Assembly: GCF_004359215.1 (NCBI RefSeq)
Contig: NC_090615.1
Span: 1,038,961 to 1,102,960, forward strand
Reading direction: 5' to 3'
From: Bremia lactucae
Lineage: Eukaryota > Oomycota > Peronosporomycetes > Peronosporales > Peronosporaceae
Length of the DNA: 64,000 nucleotides
Shown piece after piece: positions 51,443 through 63,400 of the stretch. Numbering within the stretch: the first letter of the stretch is position 1; each line of letters starts with the position of its first letter. The notes beneath the pieces were generated by a model that saw nothing but the letters and a program-made list of their open reading frames with translations, ran no database searches and was not told the DNA's origin. Made by a program: the position numbers and the translations under genes.

Positions 51443-51672
51443 AGAGGCAGTTGGGGAGGATTCCCCACAATAAACTTGAGGCAATAAGTTACCAAGAATC
51501 TGACGAGAATAAGTTCCCAGGAACCTGTGGTCGAAGGTTTTCAAGTGCCTTTGGAAATTTCCAAAAGAAAATTGAGACATTAAATACCTTAGGAAATTTG
51601 GATTTAGTGTAGGCGCTTCTTAATAGAAAACTGAGACAGTAAATAAATGCCTTAGTAACGACGGATCAAGTA
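51443..51672 (+). repeat. Inverted block in the protease-RT linker of element H
   Basis: This segment (starting ctagaggcagttgggg) is the reverse complement of 61421-61587 in element I, while both flanks (aaggcgcc on the left, agctgcggttgc on the right) are collinear. Element A (about 2020-2055) has the I orientation, so H is the inverted one. A partial internal duplication (attgagacattaaa / actgagacagtaaa) lies inside. Confidence 0.8.
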
Positions 51673-52059
51673 TTAGCTGCGGTTGCCCAACCACAGAGGA
51701 TCATCTACGATCGACTCTCCCCTCGATCAAGGACTTTCGAATTATCTTGTATAGACAGGCGCTGATTATTTTCGTGGATTTTGCTTTCCAAGCAAGCATT
51801 CTTGTTTACTTGTTTCTTACCACTCAACTTATTCGAGTGGTCTAACTTCGACGCTGCCAGAGCTTGTGCACAGCCGTTGATAACTATGTTCACGTCACAA
51901 TGATAGACCTACGACGCTGCGTATGCTTGTGCACAGCCGTCAGGATCTAACTCCCCAGTGGGATGGGTATTCACACTGAGGTCTTGTGCAGTCGTTCAAA
52001 CGACCGAAGTGAAGCTATCGCGCTCACTTGTAGGACATCCATACGCTTGTGGACGCCTT

Positions 52060-53330
52060 AAGACGCTCATCAGATGGTCATCCGATGAACGAGAGGCAGG
52101 AATTGTCACAGATCGATGCTGTCAGCTTTTTTGCATGGCTCGTACTTTCTGATCCATGAATCCTAGGATGACATCCAATTTGTTCTCAAATCAAGTACGA
52201 TGATAGTATCATCGTACTGTTTACCCTTTTAACGTGTATAGGATACCAGCTACAGGTTCTTTACTGTTACAGATGCGCCTTTGCTAGGCGCACTGTCATC
52301 CTCGTTTGAGTGATATCGCACTCAATAATTTGAGCCTATGATCTTCTAGCTATTGGCGTCGAAGGAAATTGTTCGACGCCTCACAATCGAGTATGGCAAT
52401 TTATTTGTCATTGTAATCTCTTAGGCGATGAGGTCAACCTCATCACCTGAGGCAGTTACGCACAATGTCTGTGTATACGGAGCAACTTTCGTCAAAAGGC
52501 CCGCAAATTCTATTGACGTTGCTGGATCAGTAGGATGTTCGCACATACTGACCCCGACCGTTTAGGACAATACTCGTCGCCGTTTCGATTTCGCAACAGC
52601 AGTGAATCCACGTCCTCCGCAGTTTCTAGCGGGAGGTCGATCATTTCGCTCAATTTGTCGAGGCACTGGGCGTGTGACATTATTCTCATAGGTACAGTGG
52701 CCGTTTGATAACGATTGCATTTTTGCAATCGTTTGTAACTTGAAGAGCGAGTTTTCCCGCTCTCTATATACGACCGGTCCATGGGTTTTTGAACCTCCGT
52801 TATCTTGTCGTCTCGGAAGACGATAGAAACTCCAGAATAAACGAAAGCCTGAGGCAGGCTGAAGTCCCCTGTTGTGCTACATAGATCGCTTAATGGTAGC
52901 GTCTCTAGTTCAAGCGGGAATAGGTGAGTCTTGACAGGACCGTCTGAATGACTTTTAATAAATACAGTTGCCTGTTTTGCTCATCTATTGGATGACTCAC
53001 GATACACTTACTAGTATCGTTTATGTTGGGCATAAGCCTGAAGATCAAAATTGCCCTGCTTCAAATCCAGGAGATCGGCTCGATCCCTAAATTTGGCACG
53101 TGGCGACTCGTTGCCTGAGACGGGTCTTCAACCTCATACGACCGAAAAAATACAATGGGCCATGATGCTTGAGCGGTAAGGCCAAAGATTTGGTACGTCC
53201 GGCCAACTTGGACATGCCAGACTTCACTTTTGTCGCATCGTCATCGATGCGGTAAGCTTCTTTCGCATCGTCTAGTTCAACGAACCATGCCGTTCATCTG
53301 TGTTCAGAGTGAACAGCATGGTGCCAACGG
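52060..53330 (-). pseudogene. Gag and protease remnants of element H
   Basis: 52782-52510 reads 'SYKRLQKCNRYQTATVPMRI' and 'SHAQCLDKLSEMIDLPLETA' (gag C-terminal region). 53300-52850 carries the gag blocks shared with A and I in broken frames. 52190-52130 reads 'LDVILG' then 'KYEP', the protease C-terminal box. A 25-base palindrome (agtacgatgata-g-tatcatcgtact) just upstream is conserved in I. Confidence 0.6.
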
Positions 53331-53490
53331 CTGGCCCGCCTCCGACCGTTTTGGTCAAGGTCACTTAAATGAGTGAACCTTTCACGCGTTGCGCGATAGC
53401 CTCTTTGAGGGGTTTGAAAGCTTCATCCAACATGTTCATGTTGGATGGAACGTGCGCAGGCCGTTGAACGGATTACAAAGTTCTACCAGC

Positions 53491-53980
53491 TCTAACGGGG
53501 CACCTTTTACTAGTACTGATAAAAGTACTAGTCAACCTACGCTGATTACAGTGAAGGTTGGGCGCCTCGATTACTTTACGTACACGACGTGCGGAGGGAT
53601 GTTGTAAAAAGCCAAGAAGTCTTAGCTACTACAGGTAAATTCTAACGTTTAGATTAGAAGAAAGTGAAACTGGATTAATATATTAAGGTTCCTAATTAAC
53701 GATCTTCTATCTAGTTTTTCTGACTTTACTATATTAATAACAAACTATGTATGGCGCCTACTTGCGCGCCGCACAATCGTGTCTTTTGACGATTGGCACC
53801 ACTTAACAGAACTGTATACGGAGTGCTTCAATATAATCGAAGTTGGTAAATATGGGGAATGTTGAGCATGCAATTAATAAGCGATAATAATGTCACAATT
53901 CTTAGTTATTTCCTCTCATAGGAAATAATATTTATTGTTCTTTCTTATAGGAAATAATATTTTTTTTATGTAACGGGATA
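53491..53980 (-). repeat. LTR-B, 5' LTR of element H
   Basis: It begins TCTAACGGGGCACC (TG changed to TC) and ends near atgtaacgggatac. The inner edge is followed on the minus strand by GC and TGGTAGAACTTTGTAATCC. It is close in sequence to the I LTR at 63498. Confidence 0.75.
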
Positions 53981-54016
53981 CTTTAGAGGACGCATCGGTA
54001 AGTACAAATTGCTTGT

Positions 54017-55041
54017 TGTATCGTTACATGAAATTAACACTTAAAGGTTGTTAATTAATATATTATCTAAAAGGCAGATAATATTTGGAGGATATTACTT
54101 TATATAGTAATGTTCAGAATTCTTATCCATAAATAGGTATAGACCATTATACCTATTTATTCCGCAGTCATAGAGAGGACAGATAAGATAAGGTAAGAAT
54201 TTAATTGCATGTTTAGTATTAGATTATAATTAAGTTAGCATTTACAAGATAGAAAGAGAGATACTTAATTATATTAATACAGATTTCATTTTACCCTCTT
54301 TAAGCTAGTTACCTTAAAGAGAAGTCTTCCTCTGCACGTACTAGTGTACGTGAAATAACGTAAGGCACCACTCGCAACTGAAGCAGTGCGAAGTGGACTT
54401 GTACTGAAGCAGTACAAGTCGTAGTGCCCCGTTACACTTAGCGCTGCCCTCACAGCCTGTAGGGTTGGAAGATCAAGTACACCACCAAGTGTGGCCCATT
54501 ACAAGCTGCCCGCCGTCCGCTGGCTTTAACGGGTGTGCGGCCGATCCTGGCGGATACCCGGGTAAAAGATTGCGTGGCCCACTCATGATGCGCTGTGTGG
54601 ATTAGGTGCGGCGAGGTCAAAATGCATTGGTGAACCGTTGATGTAGTAAAATTTACTTTATGGGTAAAACACCCTTTTGTTCTATATAGAATTAGGTTAT
54701 CACTAAAATCCTATGTGGCAGCCGCCAGATATGCTAATTAATTTAGCTAGGGTAAGGTTTATAGATTTAAATAATTAAATAAAGGTGCGACTATTCACAC
54801 AGACGTGTTGACTTATTCGATAGTGTGGTGTGGCTTTATTATTGATTCTACGTAAGATACATTAAANACTTAATTATATTAATACAGTTTTCATTTTACC
54901 CTCTTTAAGCTAGTTACCTTAAAGAGAAGTCTTCCTCTGCACGTACTAGTGTACGTGAAATAACGTAAGGCACCACTCGCAACTGAAGCAGTGCGAAGTG
55001 GACTTGTACTGAAGCAGTACAAGTCGTAGTGCCCCGTTACA
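54017..55041 (-). repeat. Two LTR-C copies with an N join between them
   Basis: 54017-54436 is a minus-oriented LTR-C lacking about its first 10 bases. 54437-54866 is unassigned sequence including an LTR-D-like piece (54655-54800). After the single N at 54867, 54868-55041 repeats the last ~170 bases of the first LTR-C almost exactly, including CTTAG after the terminus. The identity and the N suggest a scaffolding artefact or two LTRs of one collapsed element. Confidence 0.7.
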
Positions 55042-55157
55042 CTTAGTTGATGAAATTGTACAAAAAGTGCTTTTTGTGATCAATGTTTGGGCGCTTCTAT
55101 AGCAGCCACGCTCTACTTAAGCGCACACTTTCAGGCACAGTGAGAGAGCGGTTTGAC
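55042..55157. repeat. LTR-A end fragment
   Basis: 'gcagccacgctctacttaagcgcacac' near 55100 matches the TGTAGGCGGG end of LTR-A (3705-3740). It is cut at 55158 by an LTR-B insertion. Confidence 0.5.
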
Positions 55158-55649
55158 TGTAACGGGGTGTCTCGTCACAATAATATTATTTCTAACAAGA
55201 CGATTAATCAATATTATTTTCAATGAGAGGAAATAATGACATTATTATCGTTTAATAATTTCATGCTTAACATTCCCAATGTTTACAAAATTCGGTAAGT
55301 TTCAAGCAACCGGTTGATTGGTTAATTCAAGCTTGTATCAACCCCGCCAATCGTCATGAGATACGACTGTGCGGTGCGCAAGTAGGCGCCGTACATAATT
55401 TGTTATTAATATAATAAAGTCAGTAGTAGATAGAAGATCGTTAGATAGGAACCTTTATATTTAATTCAGTTTTACTTTTCCTTTATTCTAAAGCCTTCGA
55501 ATTACCTTTAGTACCTAATTCTTCTTAGCTTTTTCGAACCTAGCTCTGCACGCCGTGTACGTGAAACAGTCGAGGTGCCCCGCCTTCACTGTAATCAGTG
55601 TAGGTTGAAAAGTACTGCTATCAGTTCTATAAAAAGGTGCCCAATTACA
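55158..55649 (-). repeat. LTR-B, 5' LTR of a + strand gag relic
   Basis: It is 492 bp, TGTAACGGGGTGTCTCGTC to AATTACA. It is the reverse complement of the other LTR-B copies, so its own element runs on the + strand. 'cctataaacgcacttcgtagtccg' after it is a decayed primer site. Confidence 0.75.
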
Positions 55650-55689
55650 CCTATAAACGCACTTCGTAGTCCGTTCAACGGCCTACCCA

Positions 55690-56813
55690 CGTTCCATCAG
55701 ACATGGACACGTTGAATAAAGAAGAAGCTCTCAAGCCCCTCAAGAAGGCTATCACGCAACGCGTGAAAGGTTCACTCATTTGAGTGACCTTGAATGGAGA
55801 GCGAACAAACAGAAGCGTTCGTTCGTAAGCAGACCAGTCGTTAGCGCCATGCTGTTCAATCTGAACACAGATTAACAACATTCGGCCATGGTCGAGCTCA
55901 TACGACATGAGCTTGACGGGGCCTAGGGAAAAGTAGCCTTGCTTCATCAGAAAAGCTCTCAACACACGGAGGTGTTGAGAGAACAGCATGCTTAATAATT
56001 GGAGTTGTTGAGACCGCAGCATTTACATGCTACTGGGGGGGCGACGCTGGCGTGTCGCCCGAAAGCTGAAAGATCGAAATCTCTATTTTTAAGGCAGTCG
56101 AAGGCGACTTCCTTTTATAAGACGACGCCATTGAAACTGACCGCATCAATGATGATGCGACGAAAGTGAGCTTTAGCATATCCTCCGAATACAGAAAAGG
56201 GTCATTTAAATAGACAGACAATAGGCGCTAAGGTCTTTAGTCACGATATTTAGCCGGACGTGCCACATCTTAAGCTTTAAGGCCCGAGATTCACGACCCG
56301 TTGATTTTTAAGTCGAATTCGAGCCGCCACGTGCCGAATTCAGAGCTCAAGCCGAGCTGCTAAATTTGAAGCAGGGCAAGCGTCACATTCGCGCTTATGT
56401 CTAGCATTCACGATACCTCGTCAGTTGTATCGTGAGTCATCCAATTGATGAGCAAACACAGGTAATTGTGTTTATATAAGGGCAGACAGTCCTGTCTAGA
56501 CTTACCTGTTCCGGATAGAACTATTGACGCAAGGTCAAGTGATCTCTGTAGCGGAACAGGAGGACTTCAGCCTGAATCAGGCTTTCGTCTACGAGGAGGC
56601 ATTGGTTCTTAGCAGCATCCATCAGTGCAGACGGTGCCTGATAATAGCGACGATTTCACCCACATTTTCGCGACAGCCACTCCCGCTTCCGTTCCGTCGC
56701 AGGCGCTGAGCGCTGCTGAAAGACGGATCGGGGATCTCGAAAGTCAAGTCTCGCGACTGCGTTTGAATTTTCGAGATGTTCGCTCGAATGATCGCCAGGT
56801 TACCAAAGCCTGA
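55690..56813 (+). pseudogene. Decayed gypsy gag on + strand with a coiled-coil end
   Basis: After the LTR the + strand starts MDTLNKEEALKPLKKA, then has many stops. 'FRAQAELLNLKQGKRHIRAY' is readable at about 56330-56400 and 'EDFSLNQAF' at 56560, the gag blocks of A and L. A frame at 56625-56813 ('SQALSAAERRIGDLESQVSR') looks like a coiled coil and may belong to another element. Confidence 0.55.
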
Positions 56814-56899
56814 AATTTCCGCTGGACCTTTTAAAGAAGCTTTTGCTGAAAGATCCGCGTTACGCGCGCAATATCTCTCGCTCTTCCAGCCCATATCGC

Positions 56900-57199
56900 G
56901 GTTGGAAAATCATTCAATTTGAAGTCTTTTCCTTGCCCGCATCCTTCACCCGCCCGACGCTCGACTCACAGTCGGCGTCAATATTGTTCTTCTTAGAAAA
57001 ATGAGGATGTGTGATGTCTTCTGGATATACATATCGTTTCAGACAGCCAACGCAAAAGATGGGGTATACGGTGGGAGTGTGAGCCTATAATGAAGGTCTT
57101 CAACCTCCTTAACCACTGTAAACGGCCCGACGAAACGCGGCAATTATTTCGTGATACCTCCAGGTAGTACCGGAACTGCATTTTCAGGTAGAAGAGCAT
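56900..57199 (-). pseudogene. Integrase GPY/F C-terminal module
   Basis: With shifts the minus strand reads 'ENAVPVLPGG', 'PRFVGPFTVVKEVEDLHYRL' and 'CLKRYVYPEDITHPHF', the classical gypsy integrase C-terminal module (RFVGPF...YRLTLP...HP.F.V..LK.Y). It lies only ~100 bp after RNase H. Confidence 0.75.
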
Positions 57200-57299
57200 T
57201 GTTTAATAGTACTTCGTAGCACGAGACACACTATCATGGTGTCTTACCTCGAAGTCTAGCCTGCACAACAACGCGTCAGCCAAGACATTCGACTTACCC

Positions 57300-57850
57300 G
57301 GCTTGTATTCAACTTAAAAATTAAATTCAGAGAAGAATTTGAGCCATGTTGCCATTCTAGGCGAGAGGTGCGGTGAGTTTATTGCGGTACACAGTGATGC
57401 GTGATCTGTATAAACCACATATGTTTCAGTGCCCGATAGGTGCAAACGAACTTGACAAGAGCACACTTTATTGAAAGTAGCTATTTGTTCAATGACGGGA
57501 TAATTTAATTTCGAATTGATAAGAGATAATACGGCCAATGCCGTCGTCATCCTTTTGCATGAGCGCGCCACCGATTGCAAAACTACTTGCATCGCAGACA
57601 ACGCTTAAGGGCTTATCGACGTCTGGCAATACCAAGACCGGTGCCACTACAAAAGATTGCTTCAATGGTGTGGGCGCATCTACTTGTCTCTTTGAGCAAA
57701 CTCATTTTGCGTCCTTTTCGAGGAGGTCAGACAAGGGGTAAGTTCGCTACGCATAATTCTTGCTATACTTTTGCAAGTATTTACTGAGCCCTAGGAACCG
57801 ACACAAATCGTTCACGTGTCGTGGGGTTAGCCTTCTTTTACACATTTTAA
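57300..57850 (-). pseudogene. RNase H of lineage G copy 2
   Basis: 57601-57314 reads 'SARSCKRMTTALAVLSLINS' and 'HLSGTETYVVYTDHASLCTA', with YTDHASL the RNase H motif and 'FFSEFNF' its end. Upstream, 57800-57610 carries the RT connection in broken frames. Confidence 0.65.
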
Positions 57851-58110
57851 CTTGTCTGGGTCGTGCACCATGTGTACCCACGAAGCATTTTTGCAAGTTG
57901 GCGCACAATTAGGGGTCCTCCAGAGTCTGCAACACAGCATCTTGATGACACTTGTGCAAAATCAATTTCGCTTGCCCGGCCTCGGCGCTCTTATGAACAG
58001 ATTGTTCGTCAAAGTAATGGGGCGCGTAGTCACGGTGCTGACGCATCACGTGAGCCATTCTGACGGATACCACTTGTGGTGCTTGCAACCGTTTTGGCTA
58101 CATCGGACTT

Positions 58111-58856
58111 TCATATGAGGACCTGATTATGGCCATCATTCAAATCCAACGCGAAAAAGATAGTCGACTTTTCCATGGAGTTCAACTGAACATCTTTTCG
58201 TGAGATTGGCGTTTGTGCCGAAATTGTGGCCGTGTTCAGCTTACTGTAAGCGTGCACCATGCACCATCCACCTGTAACTTTACGCTCACAAAAGGTTGGG
58301 CTGCAGTGGCGCGATTTGCTCTCACGCACATGTCCCGCCTTGGCTCGTTTGTCGAAGAACTCGTCGATATAATCGACTTGCTCTTTCGGCAACGGCCATT
58401 GCCTGGTCACACAATACTTGGTGCCAGGTTCCAAATCGATTTCGTGCCCGGTGCTTCTATCTGCTAGTAGGCGGCTCGGCACTTCTTCCGGGAATACATC
58501 GCGATATATTTACAGAAGTTCAAAGAACGGGTTGTCTCCCAAAGCATCCTAACCTTGAGCAGCGAGCCGTTTCTTTTTGCCGTTCGTAGAACGCTCTCGT
58601 CCATTGTGAGCGGTGAGCAATAGTCCACCAAAATCTCTTCTGGTACCGGTGCGACCACTTCGTAGATCTTTCTTTCCTTTACTTCGGACAGGAATAGATC
58701 ACACGACATCCCCGGGAGTTTCACAATCTCCTCGGTAGATTTCAAGACGTGCTGGAGCACCTCAACTGAGGATACCTCCGCCATTCCGTCTTCGACGGCC
58801 TCGAACACCTCGTTCGAAGCCCTGTCCTCCTTTACTGGGGCCGATCCAAAGGACAC
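58111..58856 (-). pseudogene. Linker and RT N-terminus of lineage G copy 2
   Basis: 58856-58464 (130 residues) reads 'EVLQHVLKSTEEIVKLPGMS', 'EVKERKIYEVVAPVPEEILV', 'CSPLTMDESVL'. 58482-58111 reads 'STGHEIDLEPGTKYCVTRQW', 'AYSKLNTATISAQTPISRKD', 'FFALDLNDGHNQVLI', with the first RT aspartate (ALDL) intact. It is the best preserved RT start in the window. Confidence 0.8.
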
Positions 58857-59289
58857 TCATTTGACTCGTCCTTAGTTGTCGGTACTCGTTTTCGAGTCAC
58901 CACGACCTTTGACTGGGAAGCGGGTGACGTTGTTCTCATTGCTGACGCATCCCTTCAAACCACACCGGGCTCTAGGCTCAGTGCCGGCTCTTGCGACGCG
59001 TGACTTTTTGTCAGCACGCTATCTACTGGCACAGGCTCTCGGCTCAATGCAGGACCATTGGACGCATGACTACTTGTCGTCGTCCTTTAACTACGCAGTC
59101 TTTTCCGAATTGGGTAGGCATTGGCGACGGCTGACATCCAGTCAACGCACCCTCAACTATGTTGTACACGGCATCAGTTGCATAAGCTTCTCGCAGGAGC
59201 ACATCCTTTTCGGTGTCCTGCGTAGAGTTTGCAACTGTTTTGTGTACGCCGGTCTATCCGTAGCTGGTGTCTTGCCAACTTTGGCATGC

Positions 59290-60440
59290 CTAGAATGACG
59301 TCATACGGACTCTCATACATAGCACTGTGAACTTCTCTTTACAAGAGAAGTCAATAAGCTGAAGCGAGTTCAAATACAACTCCTCTGATTTTGCAAGCGT
59401 GCTGATCTAATTGAACGATTGCATCTACTCGCTTACCAAACTGGCAAAGCGACTCATGAATCGCCGGTTTCTGCTTAAGAGCCGCGGGTTTCACAAAATT
59501 TTGTGATGCATTCGAATCCTAGAGAAGGGTCATCACGTGGTCATAGCCTATTACTCGCATCAACGCTATGGAAAAGCAGGGTTGAGGTCCGAAGTTTCGA
59601 AACCTTAAGACTTTGCTAAAACATTTTCGATGACTCTGAACTTAGGTATAGCATCCACGTCAGCAAGGCATCCCGCCCAAAATGCACTCCCGCATTTCCC
59701 AAACACCTATCGGTTGACGCAGAACTCACGCGTCTTGTACCCTGGCTCTTGCCATCACCCTTCGGGTAGGGAGTCCTCTTGCTGGGCGTCACAGGGACGC
59801 TCGCATAGCAGCGAACCATAGTATTGCCGTGTTTGCCGCACTTGTAGCAGACCTAGTTTACAGTGCCCAACCTCATTGGAGTGGCATCCGACCTCTCAAC
59901 CGGCGGCTTGAACCAAGCAGTCGCCGAGGCACTGTTGAAGGATTGCTCTTCAACCATGGCAATTCTTGCCTCTTCTATCGTTGACGGCACCTTTCTAAAA
60001 AGGGCCTGTCGCGATGGGCCGTGCCGAAGTCTGTTCAGAAACGTGGGCACCTTTAGTGTGTTCCAGTATCGGGTCCACGCTATTGGATTCCGGCAGCGAG
60101 CGCATCTCCTGCACACATTCTTGCAGGATTGCTTCACCTGTCGCGCTCCAAGAAGTGCGCCCAAAGCAACACTTCCTTGTTCGGCGGCTGATACATGGAG
60201 CGAATTCTTGTCTTAAAGATCGCCTATGAAGTGGAAAGCTTTAACGTCCGTCATAAGCGCTGTGGAAGCTATTTCTGAGGCCTTACCACGCAAATGTGAC
60301 AGGGTGTACGACACCACCTAGGTGTAGTCCTCGATGAGCTGGACGACACCGCATTGTATCACGGCTAACAACCAGTTGACAAAGTACATTTGATTATTTT
60401 ACTTTCTGTAGTTAACGAGTTTGTGTAGCGTATGGCAACT
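59290..60440 (-). pseudogene. Gag and protease of lineage G copy 2
   Basis: 60164-59853 reads 'RYWNTLKVPTFLNRLRHGPS' and 'EARIAMVEEQSFNSASATAW'; 59860-59820 holds a decayed zinc knuckle. 59540-59460 has the protease block equivalent to 'SNASQNFVKPAAL' of copy 1, in a broken frame. Several stops interrupt gag. Confidence 0.6.
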
Positions 60441-61205
60441 TAGTCCGTTACATCCATAGATTCCGGACGTCCATTTTCTTGTCGTCCCGGAGGACGATAA
60501 GTTCCAGCCCAAGAAGTGGTATTTCGCGTGCAGCGAAAAAAACACTTCTTCAGGTTGCATTTAACTTATGCTTACGCATTAGTGTAAGAGCCTTTCGGAC
60601 ATGGATGCTATGTACTTCAACGTTCGACTTTCCGTTAATGGCTCTGCTACGAACGAAGACGTCATCAGAATAACTCGGTGGGTTATCCTACACCTATCTC
60701 AACAGATTGATTTCACATGTTGAATGTTGCAGGGGCATTACTTAGTCCTTGTGGCATAAGTAGCCATTACCATAGCAATCCGCTTAGGGTGAATACTGCT
60801 GTGAACGGGATATCCTATTCACACATAAAGATCTGATACAATCTATTCATTAGATCCATTGAAAAAAACGTTTTACTTTGACATACCATTAAATGATTAC
60901 GTCTTTTCGTGGTATCAACATTTGAGCCGGTACTTTGAGCGTTCAATTTACTAAACGCATGCACATTCCGCCATCTTCCTGTTGATAGAAGATCGGAGAG
61001 CTATGTGCGGAGGTCGACCCCCTCACATGGCTCGCTGAAAAGCGATCGGCAAATGATTTATCGATCGCTAATACTTCACAAGGCAATGGTCACTACAGTA
61101 TTTCGAACCTGGAATCAGGTCGATTTCGTGTCAAGTGCCTTTATCCTTCGGCAACTCGCATAGTACGGATTCATGAAATACTTCCTTGAATTCGATCACA
61201 TCCTT

Positions 61206-62497
61206 CTATAAAGGTTTTGCCTTCAAAGACTCCCAGGATTGAGTTGTAAAACGTTCAATCCGGGTCTTCTCATAGTTGTCATCTGTGACAAGTACGCAGA
61301 ACTGAATGACTTCGCCATTACGTAGACCACGCATGAACCGTTTCGGGTCTTGCGTTGCTAATTGACTTATCTCTGGAGTTAACTCCGGCTGCGCTATCAT
61401 ATCAAGGGTATAAGGCGCCTACTCTTGATCCATCGTTACTAAGGCATTTAATGTCTCAATTTGTTTCGGAAATTTCCAAAGGCACTTGAAAACCTTCGAC
61501 TACAGGTTCCTGGGAACTTATTCCCGTCAGATTATTGGTAACTTATAACCTCAAGTTTAATTTGGGGAGTATCTCCCAACTGCCTCTAGCTGCGGTTGCA
61601 CAACCACAGAGGATCATCTACGATCGAATCTCCAGTCGATCTAAGACTTTCGAATTGTCTTTTATAAACAGGCACTGATTATTTTCTTGGGTTTTGCTTT
61701 CCAAGCAAGCATCTTTTTTCACTAGTTTCTAAACCGCTCAACTTATTCGAGTGGTCGAACTTCGACGCTGCCAGAGCTTGTGCACAGCCGGATAAGTATG
61801 TCCACGTACAATGCTAAACCTACAACGCTGCCTATGCTTGTGCATAGCCGTCAGGATCTAACTCCCCAGTGGGATGGGTATTCTCACTGAGGTCTTGTGC
61901 AGTCGTTCAAACGATCGAACGAGAAGTGAAGCTATCGCACTCACTTGTAGGACATCCATACGCTTGTGGACGCCTTCAGACGTTCATCAGATGGTCATCT
62001 GATGATCGAGAGGCAGGAATCGTCACGGATTGATGCTGCCAGCTTATTAACATGGCTCGTCCTTTCTGAGCCATGATAATTCTAGGATGACATCCAATTT
62101 GTATTCCAAACCTAGTACGATGATAGTATCATCGTACTGTTTATTCTTTTAACGTGTATTGGATACCAACTACAGTTTCTTTGCTTGTGACAGATGCGCC
62201 TTTGCTAGGCGCACTGATGATAGTATCATCGTACTGTTTATTCTTTTAACGTGTATTGAATACCAGCTACAGTTTCTTTGCTGTGACAGATGCGCCTTTG
62301 CTAGGCGCACTGTCATCCTCGTTAGAGGAATATCGCACTCAATAAAATTTGAGCCTACGATCTTCTTGCTATTGGCGTCGAATGAAATTGTTCGATGCCT
62401 CACAATCGAGTATGGCAATTTAGTTGTCATTGAAATTGTCAAGGCGATGAGATCAAACTCATCAGCTGGGGCAGTTACGCACAATGTCTATGTATAA
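61206..62497 (-). pseudogene. Protease and linker region of element I, with tandem duplication
   Basis: 61400-61206 reads 'MIAQPELTPEISQLATQDPK' and 'VTDDNYEKTRIERFTTQSWE' (linker). The protease C-terminal box is near 62090. Bases from about 62117 repeat with period 97 (tactgtttattcttttaacg at 62135 and 62232); element H has a single copy at 52200-52300. As 97 is not a multiple of three, it breaks the frame. Confidence 0.65.
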
Positions 62498-63400
62498 GGA
62501 GCAACTTTCGTAAGAAGACGTGCAAATTCTTTGCCGTTGATGGATCAGTGGGGCGCTCCACTTCCACTATCCCCGACCGTTTAGGACGATACTCGTCGCC
62601 GTTAACAGCAGTGAATCCGCGTCCTCCGCAGTTTCTTGCGGGAGGCCGATCATTTCGCTCAATGTTTCGAGGCGCTGGGCGTGGGACACTACTCTCATAA
62701 ATATAGTGGCCCGTTTCATAACGATTGCATTTTTGCAATCGTTTGTAACTTGAAGAGCGAGTTTTCCCGCTCTCTACATAAGATTGGTTTATGGGTTTTT
62801 GACCCTTCGTTTTCTTGTCTCGGAGGACGATAAACTCCAGAATAAACGAAAGCCTGAGGAAGGATGAAGTCCCCTGTTATGCTACATAGATCGCTTAATG
62901 GTAGCGTCTCTCATTCAAGCGGGAATAGGTGAGTCTTAACAGGACCGTCTGAATGACCTTTACTAAACACAGCTGCCTGTTTTGCTCATCTATTGGATGA
63001 CTCACGATACAACTTACTAGTATCGTGTATGTTAGGCATAAGCCTGAAGATCAAAATTGCCCTGCTTCAAATCCAGGAGATCGGCTCGAATTCTAAATTT
63101 GGCACGTGGCGACTCGTTGCCTGAGACGGGTCTTAAAGACCTCATACGACCGAAAAAAAAACAATAAGCCATGATGCTTGAGCAGTAAGGCCAATAATTT
63201 TGGCACGTCCGGCCAGGTTGGACATGCCAAACTTCACTTTCGTCGCATCGTCATCGATGCGGTAAGCTTCCATAGCATCGCCGAGTTCAACGCACCATGC
63301 CGTTCATCTGTGTTCAGAATGAACAGCATGGTGCCAACGGCTGGCACTCCGATTGTTTTGGTCAAGATCACTTAAACGAGTGAACCTTTCACGCGTTGCG
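62475..63400 (-). pseudogene. Gag of element I
   Basis: 62738-62475 reads 'MQKCNRYETGHYIYESSVPR' and 'RGFTAVNGDEYRPKRS', homologous to the H gag C-terminal region (52782-52510). The N-terminal blocks at 63400-62850 align with A and H but contain stops. Confidence 0.6.

Larger units (their letters stand above)
46474..53980 (-). mobile_element. Near-complete Ty3/gypsy element H with both LTRs
   Basis: Same-orientation LTR-B copies at 46474-46958 (3' LTR) and 53491-53980 (5' LTR) bound about 6.5 kb. On the minus strand the order is primer site (TGGTAGAACTTTGTAATCC), gag (53330-52510), protease (52330-52060), linker with an inverted block (51672-51443), RT (51100-50500), zinc domain and RNase H (50302-49907), integrase (49828-49230), unidentified tail (49200-47100) and a purine-rich tract (AAGGTGGGATGA) directly before the 3' LTR. 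I saw no matching target duplication; the outer end of the 5' LTR has diverged. All domains carry stops. Confidence 0.75.
56900..60460 (-). mobile_element. Gypsy lineage G, copy 2, with the integrase core deleted
   Basis: Minus-strand order: gag (60164-59616: 'ARQVKQSCKNVCRRCARCRN', 'RHGPSRQALFRKVPSTIEEA'), protease (59560-59290), linker and RT start (58856-58111), RT/RNase H (57850-57300), then directly the GPY/F module (57199-56900). The expected ~1-kb integrase core between RNase H and GPY/F is absent. It is the reference for dating the palindrome and the 15-bp duplication in copy 1. No LTR is seen at its right end. Confidence 0.75.

Noticed and set aside
52197..52222. 25-base hairpin (agtacgatgata-g-tatcatcgtact) as a fold-back scar
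   Set aside because: It is present in both H and I at the same place, so it is ancestral sequence of the family and not a new event like the other palindromes.
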